NCBI GenBank assembly: GCA_020632575.1
Contig: JACKFH010000047.1
Location: 1 to 22,727, forward strand
Direction: 5' to 3'
Length of the DNA stretch: 22,727 nucleotides
Origin: Candidatus Omnitrophota bacterium
Lineage (GTDB): Bacteria; Hinthialibacterota; Hinthialibacteria; OLB16
Part shown: in pieces, positions 15,652-22,727 of the stretch
How positions within the stretch are numbered: the first letter of the stretch is position 1
Layout: each line of letters starts with the position of its first letter
Position numbers and translations under genes: made by a program
Notes under the pieces: model-generated
The model's database searches: none
What the model was told of the DNA's origin: nothing
What the model saw: only the letters and a program-made list of their open reading frames with translations

Positions 15652-17781
15652 ATGAGTGTGCTCAATCGCTTTTTTGGCATTTCGGTTCTGGTTTCCATCA
15701 ATCTGGCTGCAGCGGGAGGAAACGCCCTTCTCACTCTCGAAAACCAACACCTCGCCATCAGTTTCAGTTCACAGACAGGAGGGATTGTTTCGATTGCCGA
15801 TCCCGAAACCCACCATGAGTTTGTGTCCCAGCCCTCTACGGAACCCCTTTCTTGGCGTCTTGTGGTGAAGAACCGATCAGGCGATGAAGTAACTCTTGAA
15901 AACGCTCAAGCCGCGCCGCCACAGATCGAAGCCGAAACCGAATCCCTCACACTGAAATGGGCAGGACTGAATTTAGGTGAAGAGCAAGACGTCATGGATG
16001 TCCGAGTGGTCTGCCTTCTTGAAGAGGATTCTGATACGGCACTCCTTCGTCTTTGGGTTGACAACCAAAGCGATGAGTTCGGACTCTGGGATGTCCAGTT
16101 CCCAGTGATTGATCCCTTAGCCGGTTCCGAGAATTCGAAAATCGCAATGGGGCGTGGGACTTGGGGCATGATGTATGACTCTTCGGAGAAGAAGATATCC
16201 GGAGAGTATCCTTCCCACTCGCTGCCCATGCAGTTTGTTCTCATCCAGGAAAGCAACAGCGGCCTCTACCTTGCCGCCCACGATCCCAGCGCGTTGTTTA
16301 AAACCTTCGAGGTGGAGAGGGGAGCCGAGTTTCATGTTAAGAACCGAGCGATCGATATGGGGGTTCCGGACAACGACTGGACGGCTCCTTATCCATTCGC
16401 TGTGAGTGTGTACCAAGGTGATTGGATGACCGGGTGCAAACGATACCGGGAATGGGCATTGAAGGAGGCCCCTTGGACACGGAAAGGTCCACTCACGAAC
16501 CGCAGCGATGTTCCCAAGTCCATCAAGAATGTCTGTGCGTGGCTCCTGGCAAGTGGCAGCCCGGAGGAGGTGGTCCCTGCGGTGCTAAAGTTTGCCGATG
16601 CCATCGGGGCGCCGGTCGGCGTCCATTGGTACAATTGGCATGAGATCCCCTTTGACCATGAGTACCCGAACTACTTCCCAACAAAGGTCGGGTTTGCCTC
16701 GGGCGTGGCGGAACTTGTGGACCGGGGGATTGTCGTCATGCCCTACATCAATGCGCGTTTGTGGGACAGCACCAATGACAATTTCGCCGAAGCGAAACCT
16801 CATTGCGTCAAGGATGAGGCAGGAAACCCGGTTCTCGAAACGTATGGCAAGAGCCCACCTCTAGCCCCGATGTGTCCCACCCAACCTTTCTGGCAAAACA
16901 AGGTGGCGGAGATCATCCACCGATTGGTTGAAGAGTGTGGGGTTAATGCGATCTACCTGGACCAGATTGCCTCAGCGGCGCCACGGACCTGTTTTGATCC
17001 CAACCACGGGCACCCCCTCGGCTCGGGAAGATGGTGGGTCGACGGTTATCGAGAGATGTTGACTCCAATCAAGCAATCGATCACCTCGGAGGGGGGCCAA
17101 GTGGGACTCACCACTGAGAATGATGCGGAACCGTATATGGATAATGTCGACGGCCATCTGATCTGGACCTCTCGAAGCGATCAGGAGATTCCTATTAACA
17201 CCGCTGTCTATAGTGGATACACGCTGTACTTCGCAAGCAATCGCGCGTTCGGTTTTGGTGGTATTTCGTACTGTCTTTGCCAAGCTCGGGATTTTGTTTG
17301 GGGGACCCAGCTTGGCTGGGATGGCGCCGGACTCCTTGAACCCGAGCATCGGGAGGAACTGGAGTTTCTTGGTCGGTTGGCCAGACTCCGCGCGAAAGCC
17401 CTGGACTATTTGGTTTATGGCGAGCTCCTCGCCCTGCTTGAGCCCACCAATGATGTTCCGTCACTGAGCGGAACTTGGAACAAACCCGGTGGCGACGGAC
17501 CCGTGACTCTGAAAGCGGTTCAAGGGGCGCTCTGGAAAGGAACAGATGGTTCAGCCGGTGTGTTCCTCGCCAACGCGGACACTCAACCGCATCCGTTTTC
17601 CTTTGAGGTCGACGCGCAAAGTTATGGTCTTGGGCCGTCGGACAACTGGTCGGTTAAACGGATTACGAGCAGTGAAATGACTTCGGCTCCCCCGCAAGAG
17701 GGGAATCGGTTCGACTACACGATTGAGGTTCCGGGACGTGACGCTGTCTTGGTTGTCTTTCGACCGGAAACGAAACCATGA
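15652..17781 (+). CDS. Secreted DUF6259-type protein, probable glycoside-hydrolase-like TIM barrel
   Basis: This 709-residue protein starts at ATG 15652, with GGGAG at about 7 nt. The N-terminus is a likely signal peptide (hydrophobic segment to about residue 22, NLAAAGG). Residues about 25-270 look like a beta-sandwich (LENQHLAISFSSQTGGI) of the kind found before sugar-processing barrels. The middle part has barrel motifs: VGVHWYNWHEIPFDH, MPYINARLWD, AIYLDQIASAAPRTC with Asp437, DPNHGHPLG, and LTTENDAEPYMD with Glu489. The last about 120 residues are probably a beta domain. The Asp/Glu pair on successive strand ends is what would be expected of retaining glycosidases in related clans, but activity and substrate are unproven. 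The protein is probably periplasmic or extracellular. A possible 42-codon ORF starts at the ATGA overlapping its stop. Confidence 0.85.
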   Translation: MSVLNRFFGISVLVSINLAAAGGNALLTLENQHLAISFSSQTGGIVSIADPETHHEFVSQPSTEPLSWRLVVKNRSGDEVTLENAQAAPPQIEAETESLTLKWAGLNLGEEQDVMDVRVVCLLEEDSDTALLRLWVDNQSDEFGLWDVQFPVIDPLAGSENSKIAMGRGTWGMMYDSSEKKISGEYPSHSLPMQFVLIQESNSGLYLAAHDPSALFKTFEVERGAEFHVKNRAIDMGVPDNDWTAPYPFAVSVYQGDWMTGCKRYREWALKEAPWTRKGPLTNRSDVPKSIKNVCAWLLASGSPEEVVPAVLKFADAIGAPVGVHWYNWHEIPFDHEYPNYFPTKVGFASGVAELVDRGIVVMPYINARLWDSTNDNFAEAKPHCVKDEAGNPVLETYGKSPPLAPMCPTQPFWQNKVAEIIHRLVEECGVNAIYLDQIASAAPRTCFDPNHGHPLGSGRWWVDGYREMLTPIKQSITSEGGQVGLTTENDAEPYMDNVDGHLIWTSRSDQEIPINTAVYSGYTLYFASNRAFGFGGISYCLCQARDFVWGTQLGWDGAGLLEPEHREELEFLGRLARLRAKALDYLVYGELLALLEPTNDVPSLSGTWNKPGGDGPVTLKAVQGALWKGTDGSAGVFLANADTQPHPFSFEVDAQSYGLGPSDNWSVKRITSSEMTSAPPQEGNRFDYTIEVPGRDAVLVVFRPETKP

Positions 17782-17906
17782 GCGATCGGTGGAGGGATCT
17801 CTTCCGCTCCGTCGTCTCCGAGGCGGAACGTCTTGGCCTAGTTCAGTCCCCCAAAGCCGCCAGCCTGATGAGGTACGGGCAAATGAGTTTGTTCAGGTTC
17901 TTGTGA
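17778..17906 (+). CDS. Possible 42-codon ORF coupled by ATGA to the DUF6259 gene
   Basis: ATG 17778 shares ATGA with the stop of the preceding gene and opens 42 codons (MSDRWRDLFRSVVSEAERLG...) ending at TGA 17906. The first half could form an amphipathic helix. I recognise no family. The 3' part overlaps the opposite-strand zinc-ribbon ORF, so at most one of the two is constrained there. The only support is the stop-start overlap and its position, and it may be spurious. Confidence 0.22.
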   Translation: MSDRWRDLFRSVVSEAERLGLVQSPKAASLMRYGQMSLFRFL

Positions 17907-18220
17907 TGATGGGGGCAGCGGTAGCCTTGCTTGTATTGTCTACACTTTTGGCGATGGACGACTCCGGCATCCGTTAGGAGCCACCCGTATCCCTTGCAGA
18001 TGGGACAAGGTTCCGAGAGCTCCTCGTTGGTTTCACCTCCACACGTGGGACACCGGTTGGCGAGTTGGATATCGCCATACCGGCCATCCCACGACAAGTA
18101 CCATTCTCTGCCCAAGTCTTCAGTCAACAGATCGGCCTCTTCATCATCCTCGGTTCCATCCCCTTCAATCCGTGATCCCCTTTTCGATCTCAAGGCTCTC
18201 TTCTTCCAGCAGGTGTTCAT
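17843..18220 (-). CDS. Small zinc-ribbon protein (two CxxC knuckles) at the end of the efflux operon
   Basis: This 125-residue frame starts at ATG 18220, with GGGA about 8 nt upstream, and overlaps the 3' end of the RND pump by 56 nt. An alternative TTG at 18127 has GAGG in front, starts after the pump stop and would give 94 residues. CPTCGG (Cys57, Cys60) and CPICKGYGW (Cys72, Cys75) are separated by 11 residues and resemble the zinc knuckles of DnaJ-type or ribbon proteins. More Cys and His follow (Cys93, Cys102, three His at 104-106, Cys114). Such motifs are improbable in a random frame, so I treat it as real although I cannot name a family. Its place downstream of a metal-efflux pump suggests metal binding or sensing, which is inference. 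The convergent DUF6259 gene ends 62 nt beyond its stop. Confidence 0.55.
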   Translation of the reverse strand: MNTCWKKRALRSKRGSRIEGDGTEDDEEADLLTEDLGREWYLSWDGRYGDIQLANRCPTCGGETNEELSEPCPICKGYGWLLTDAGVVHRQKCRQYKQGYRCPHHHKNLNKLICPYLIRLAALGD

Positions 18221-21200
18221 CGTCCGTTCCCTTGGGAGACCTCTTCGCCAAACGGGCGATGGCCCTCTTTCCGAACAGTGAAGCCGCTGCTGGCGTGACG
18301 GTGAAATCCAGGATGGTCGAAGTGCAGAGTCCGCCGAAGATGACGATGGCGACTGGGTGGAGAATCTCTTTGCCGGGTTGTCCCTCGGATAAGACCAAGG
18401 GGATCAAACCGAGGTTGGTGGTCAAAGCCGTCATGAGAACCGGTGTCAGTCGGTCTTTGCATCCCTGAAGGATCAGCGGTGCATCCAGTTCCCCTCCACG
18501 TTCACGAAGAAGGTTGACCCAGTGAGAAATCAGAAGGATGCCGTTTCGTGATGCGATGCCACATAGAGCGATGAAACCAACCATTGCCCCCATGCTAAGT
18601 GTTGTCCCAGTAATGATGAGCGCCAGTACCGCGCCGATCATGGCCTGGGGGATGTTCAAGAGAACAATCGTGGTCAATGAAGCGGCGCGGAACTCTGCGG
18701 CCAAGAGGACGATGATCATCAGGAGCGCGAACAACGAAAGCCATCCGATTCTCTGGGAGGCTTCGATCAGTTGTTCATACTGGCCGCCAAATTCCAGGGT
18801 GTATCCAGGAGGGAATTCGACATTCTCCTGAACCCGTTCCTCAATGCCATTCACCGCACTCGCCAAGTCACGCCCCTCGACATTGCAAAGGACCATGATT
18901 CTCCGTCTTGCGTTCTCCTGATTGATGACATTCGGTCCAAACACTTCTTTGATTTGGGCGACCGCTTTGACAGGAACCATCGAACCATCGGGACTGTTCA
19001 AATAGAGCTCGCCAACGTTCGAAGCTTCTTCGCGGAGCCGATCGCTGCCTCGAACAGTCAAATCGAAATAGGCGTTCTCCTCTTGAATTCTCGAAACAAC
19101 TCGGCCCTGAAGAGCGGTCTCCAGAGTCGACAACACATCGGCCAGACGGAGGCCATAACGGGCCAGTTCATTTCGATCGGGGATGATTCGAATTTGTGGA
19201 ATGAGGGCCTGCTGTTCCAGGTAGTCATCCACGACACCCGGCACCTCTTTCATTTGCGCATGGACCTCTTTTCCGAGACGGCGGAGCTCATCCAGGTCAG
19301 GCCCAAAGATTTTTACGATGACCTGCGCCCGTGCTCCTCCGATCAGGTGACTGACCAAGTGCTGAATCGGCTGCGACAGGTCAGTGACAACACCCGACAC
19401 ATGTTCTAATGCGGCTCGAATATCATGCTGAATCTCTTCGAGGGGACGAGGTTTCTGCCCTTCAGGGGTGATTAGGGCCGCTTCGATTTCCGAGGAATTG
19501 ACTTCGTGAATGTGTTCGTCCCCTTCCGCGCGTCCAGTCCAACGACCGGTTTTCGAGGCCGCGATTTCTGGGACTTTTTTAACCGCCTTCTCGGCGGCTT
19601 TTGCGAGTTTGCTCGCTTCCTGAAGGCTCGTTCCCGGAGGCGCCGCCGCGCTGATTGTGATGGTTCCTTCATTGAAAGGAGGAAGCAGATCTCGACCGAT
19701 GCTCAGGCCCACAAACATCAGCCAGACAAGAAGGATTCCCGCGATTCCCAAAACGATGACGGGTAGTTTGACCGAGCCGAGGACAACCGGTTCGATGGCT
19801 TTCTTCAGACTCGCCACAACGAATCCATCTTTCTCCGTGTCGGGAAGTTTGCCGCGCAAGAGATACGAACAGAGAACCGGCGTCACCGTCAATGAGACCA
19901 CCATCGAGGAGAGAATCGAAAGGACATAGGCGGTTCCGACCGGACTGAAGATTCGACCCACGATGCCCGGAAGCGCGAAGAGCGGAGTGATGACCAGGAG
20001 AACGATGGCGGTCCCCAGAACAATCGCTGAAAAGACCTCCGAGGTCGAATGAGCGATCAATGGAAGAAAGTGTTCCCGTTCTTCACGTGGTTTCGCCAAA
20101 TTGATTCGTAGCCTTCGGTAAATGTTCTCGGCTCCAACAATGGCGCAATCGACTAACTCGCCTACCGCAACCGCCAAACCGCCCAGGGTCATCGTGTTGA
20201 TGGTCATTCCGAGCCAACTGAAAACAATGAAAGTGGTGACGAAGGAAAGTGGAATGGCGACCAGAATGATGATCGACATCCGAAGGCTCATGAGGAACAA
20301 GGCCACAACGATCACGACCAGGATCGAACCATCGCGAAGGGCTTCCTCTACATTCGCGATGGCTGTCTCGATAAACCGGGCCTGCCGGTAGATGTTCCGA
20401 GTGAGGGTCACCCCATTGGGCAGGCTTTCTTCGATGGAATCGATGGTCTTGTCGAGTTCCGCAGTCAAGGCGAGCGTATTCGCGGCGGGTTGTTTCAAGG
20501 TGTTGATAATGACCGCGTCCTGACCCTCGACTCCAGCCGCTCCACGCGAAATTTTTTCACCCTCCCGAATACTCGCAACCTCTTTCAGGCGAATAGAGCC
20601 ATGTTGCCCGGACTTGATCACTAATTCCTCAATGTCGGAGAGGTCGGAACTGCGACCCACGTTCTTAACCAGCAGTTCCTTGCCCTCTCGGTAGATGAAA
20701 CTACCGGGGGTGTTGGTATTGGCGCCATGGAGCGCTTCCTCCACTTCGTGAAGAGAAACTCCATACTTCGCCAACAGACTCGGCTCGACCAAGACTTGAT
20801 ATTCCTTGGCCGCGCCGCCCACCGTGAAAACTTCCGCGACTCCATTGACAGTTAACAATCTGGGCCGGATGACCCAGTCGGCAATGGTTCTCAATTCAAC
20901 GGGGGAGACGGTTCCATCGGAGGTTAAGCCGATGTGAAGAACCTCTCCCGTTATGGAAGATGCAGGCGCCAATGTGGGAGTAATATCCTCGGGGAGTTTC
21001 TCGCTGGCGAGTTGGAGTCGTTCCTGGACGATTTGACGACAAAGATAAATGTTCATCCCCCAGTCGAATTCGACGGTGACCTGCGCATATCCAATACCCG
21101 AGGAGGATCGGACACCGATCACTCCCGGCGAACCGTTCATTGAGGAGGCGATGGGGAATGAGATCAGACGTTCAACCTCTTCGGGGTCATACCCGCGAGC

Positions 21201-21356
21201 CTCCACCATGATGTTGACATAGGGTCGATTGAAATCCGGGAAGACATCGACCGGCATTTGCGTGGCCGTGTACATCCCGTACCCTGAAACAATGATTGCC
21301 CCGACCAGAACATAAAAACGCAGTTCGAGCGCGAGGGCGACAATGTGTTTAAGCAT
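18165..21356 (-). CDS. Heavy-metal-efflux RND transporter, inner-membrane permease (CusA/CzcA family)
   Basis: This 1063-residue protein has the normal HME-RND length. ATG 21356 has GGAG at 7 nt and lies 13 nt after the adaptor stop. The N-terminal helix is followed by MPVDVFPDFNRPYVNIMVEARGYDPEEVE, the family signature of the first periplasmic loop. Two sets of transmembrane helices flank the porter domains: helix 1 plus the block at about 335-540, and helix 7 plus the block at about 870-1030. TM4 reads GELVDCAIVGAEN, with Asp403 at the position of the proton-relay Asp of CusA. TGRAEGDEH and RAQVIVKIFGPDL are porter-domain motifs. No obvious methionine triad for Cu(I)/Ag(I) is visible, so the metal (zinc, cobalt, nickel, copper or another) is left open. 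The pump would export cations from the periplasm or cytosol with the adaptor and an outer-membrane channel that is not in the window. Confidence 0.94.
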   Translation of the reverse strand: MLKHIVALALELRFYVLVGAIIVSGYGMYTATQMPVDVFPDFNRPYVNIMVEARGYDPEEVERLISFPIASSMNGSPGVIGVRSSSGIGYAQVTVEFDWGMNIYLCRQIVQERLQLASEKLPEDITPTLAPASSITGEVLHIGLTSDGTVSPVELRTIADWVIRPRLLTVNGVAEVFTVGGAAKEYQVLVEPSLLAKYGVSLHEVEEALHGANTNTPGSFIYREGKELLVKNVGRSSDLSDIEELVIKSGQHGSIRLKEVASIREGEKISRGAAGVEGQDAVIINTLKQPAANTLALTAELDKTIDSIEESLPNGVTLTRNIYRQARFIETAIANVEEALRDGSILVVIVVALFLMSLRMSIIILVAIPLSFVTTFIVFSWLGMTINTMTLGGLAVAVGELVDCAIVGAENIYRRLRINLAKPREEREHFLPLIAHSTSEVFSAIVLGTAIVLLVITPLFALPGIVGRIFSPVGTAYVLSILSSMVVSLTVTPVLCSYLLRGKLPDTEKDGFVVASLKKAIEPVVLGSVKLPVIVLGIAGILLVWLMFVGLSIGRDLLPPFNEGTITISAAAPPGTSLQEASKLAKAAEKAVKKVPEIAASKTGRWTGRAEGDEHIHEVNSSEIEAALITPEGQKPRPLEEIQHDIRAALEHVSGVVTDLSQPIQHLVSHLIGGARAQVIVKIFGPDLDELRRLGKEVHAQMKEVPGVVDDYLEQQALIPQIRIIPDRNELARYGLRLADVLSTLETALQGRVVSRIQEENAYFDLTVRGSDRLREEASNVGELYLNSPDGSMVPVKAVAQIKEVFGPNVINQENARRRIMVLCNVEGRDLASAVNGIEERVQENVEFPPGYTLEFGGQYEQLIEASQRIGWLSLFALLMIIVLLAAEFRAASLTTIVLLNIPQAMIGAVLALIITGTTLSMGAMVGFIALCGIASRNGILLISHWVNLLRERGGELDAPLILQGCKDRLTPVLMTALTTNLGLIPLVLSEGQPGKEILHPVAIVIFGGLCTSTILDFTVTPAAASLFGKRAIARLAKRSPKGTDDEHLLEEESLEIEKGITD

Positions 21357-21369
21357 TCTTTTTCTCCGA

Positions 21370-22727
21370 TCAGTGAGCGTGGCCGTGGCCGACTACGAGA
21401 CTTCCTTCCTGGCTTTTGAGGCTCAGGAGGAGAGAGGGCGCTCCGGACACGACGACCTCGCTTCCGACGTCGAGCCCTTCCATTACTTCGATCTTTCCAA
21501 AACCCTCCATGCCGGTCTTAACGGCCTGTTTGACGAAGGCGTCGCCATCAGCCACAAACACCACTTTTTCCAATCCATCGTTTAGGACCGACTCCTTCGG
21601 AACAGTGAGGGCGTCATGACGGATTTCCACCGGAATGCCTACCGATGCCGCCATTCCATCGCGAAGGGCCTGATCCTCAGTGTTCTCAAGAGACAACACT
21701 AAGTGGGCCTTCCGGTCTCCCGAGTGAACAGTTGTGTCGAAAAACAACACCTTGGCCTCGAACACTCGATTGTCGAGAGCGGGGATCCGAATCGGAACCG
21801 TGTCACTCGCCCTCGATAAAGTTTGGTCGATCTCGACCTCGGGGATCTCCGCGTCAATTAAGACCTCGCTGTAATCGACCCCCGCGAGGATCGGATCTCC
21901 GAGGTTCAGGGAGGATTGCCTCTTCATTAAAAGGTCGGTCACCAGGAAGGGGCTTTCAGCCCGGAGGGTGATGGTGTTCACGACTGCGTCCGGATCCCCC
22001 TCTCTGAGGCGACTCAAACGGTCCTCCTCGAATCCTAGCGATTGAAGATTGGTGACCGCGACTTTCTCTTCTGTGAGGGAGGACTGGATATTAAATTCGA
22101 CTTCACGAAGTTGACGTCGATAGTCTGGTGGCAGGTCTCCATTTTGAGTTCGGATGTCGGCCTCTCCCGTTTTGACCTTCGCGATGAAATCGGCGGATAA
22201 ACCATACGCTTCCGCCAGCGTTTCCTTGGCTTGAAGGGACGCTCTCGCGGATTCGAGTTCGCCACGGATTTTGTTGACCTCACGTTGCGCGACCGATCCT
22301 GTCCCGGCCTTTTCGATTAAGTCGAGTTCCGTGGAGATTCGTTTCTTCTCGGCGGCATCCACTCGAAGGCCTCCAAGAAGTTCCACCATCTTGGCGCGAC
22401 CCTCCGCCTCCAATAGCGCCTTCGTGTCTTCGAGTTTCTTCCGTCGATTCCCCTCGATGAGAATCGTTTGTTGCCACTCCAAGATCTCGCGGGATTGAAG
22501 GGTGACGATGGGATCTCCCGCCATTAGGGTGGCGCCAGGCGTTGTCAGGATTTCTTTGACGATCCCTGTCACAGGGGCGCGAACCTCGGTCATGCTCTCC
22601 TGGCGCGGTCGAACCCAACCGTAAACATCCAGCGTTCGGACTAAATCGCCTTTGGTCGCCGCCGCGGTGGTCAGGTCCAGACTTGAACGCATTTCCTCAC
22701 TTAGGTGAATTGCTCCAACGGCATGGT
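21370..22727 (-). CDS. RND efflux periplasmic adaptor (CusB/CzcB-like), 5' end beyond the window
   Basis: The frame remains open past the ATG at 22692 to the window edge. The additional codons read AIHLSEE directly before MRSSLDLTTAAATKGD. This matches the usual 'LSEEQ...GL.T' entry into the first adaptor strand, so the real start and any signal peptide lie outside the window. Inside are the lipoyl-like half-motif APVTGIVKEILTTPGATLMAGDPI, a long alpha-helical hairpin (roughly 130 residues of charged coiled coil), the beta-barrel segment (VDYSEVLIDAEIPEVEI, then MAASVGIPVEI), and a membrane-proximal domain. The C-terminus ends GHGHAH, a histidine-rich tail that could bind metal. The stop lies 13 nt before the pump start, so the two genes form an operon. 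The protein would link the pump to an outer-membrane factor in the periplasm. Confidence 0.92.
   Translation of the reverse strand, partial: HAVGAIHLSEEMRSSLDLTTAAATKGDLVRTLDVYGWVRPRQESMTEVRAPVTGIVKEILTTPGATLMAGDPIVTLQSREILEWQQTILIEGNRRKKLEDTKALLEAEGRAKMVELLGGLRVDAAEKKRISTELDLIEKAGTGSVAQREVNKIRGELESARASLQAKETLAEAYGLSADFIAKVKTGEADIRTQNGDLPPDYRRQLREVEFNIQSSLTEEKVAVTNLQSLGFEEDRLSRLREGDPDAVVNTITLRAESPFLVTDLLMKRQSSLNLGDPILAGVDYSEVLIDAEIPEVEIDQTLSRASDTVPIRIPALDNRVFEAKVLFFDTTVHSGDRKAHLVLSLENTEDQALRDGMAASVGIPVEIRHDALTVPKESVLNDGLEKVVFVADGDAFVKQAVKTGMEGFGKIEVMEGLDVGSEVVVSGAPSLLLSLKSQEGSLVVGHGHAH

Noticed and set aside
18165..21356. Naming the pump cusA (Cu(I)/Ag(I))
   Set aside because: No methionine triad is evident in the porter domain and the metal cannot be inferred, so no gene symbol is given.

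Overview
The window is about 22.7 kb of bacterial chromosome, compact and moderately GC-rich, with ten confident protein-coding genes, two less certain small ones and no visible RNA gene, CRISPR array or transposase. Three features suggest an uncultured environmental lineage of the Sumerlaeota/Hydrogenedentota/Armatimonadota/PVC type. These are several paralogous 'uroporphyrinogen decarboxylase-family' proteins, a lone pseudopilin ending in a PTNG...GDI tail, and a secreted DUF6259-type putative glycosidase. This placement is inferred from gene content and has not been tested by phylogeny.

Left part (1-7606, + strand): a membrane-anchored, very acidic protein with a degenerate GGDEF domain overlaps by 4 nt (GTGA) a cytosolic GH57 alpha-glucan hydrolase. 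This is followed by a 1172-residue GH13-family protein. On the opposite strand (7545-10793) lie malQ (4-alpha-glucanotransferase) and, downstream of it, an exported CehA/McbA-type PHP metallohydrolase. GH57, GH13 and MalQ have no signal peptides and together look like an intracellular glycogen/maltodextrin remodelling set. The degenerate GGDEF protein may be a regulatory or scaffolding partner. The GH13 and CehA genes converge and overlap by 62 nt.

Middle part (10976-14563): three uroporphyrinogen decarboxylase-superfamily genes, two on + and one on -. None has the haem-enzyme RQAGRY signature. They carry progressively eroded versions of the HxC...C zinc motif of corrinoid methyltransferases (full in the second, partial in the third, absent in the first). 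Between the convergent second and third genes is a 137-bp palindromic element (13222-13358). It has 9-bp perfect inverted ends, a middle stem and two internal hairpins, and resembles a MITE or BIME-like repeat.

Right part: an orphan type IV pseudopilin/T2SS-like protein (14834-15412) and a secreted DUF6259 TIM-barrel protein (15652-17781) on +. On - there is a heavy-metal-efflux RND operon, read right to left: a periplasmic adaptor whose 5' end runs off the window, the inner-membrane HME-RND pump, and probably a small zinc-ribbon protein overlapping the pump's 3' end.

Both edge genes are open to the window boundary and are probably truncated. I see no clearly new defence or mobile system. 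The best leads are the nested palindromic element, the degenerate GGDEF gene coupled to alpha-glucan enzymes, the UroD paralogue trio, and the zinc-ribbon protein attached to the efflux operon.
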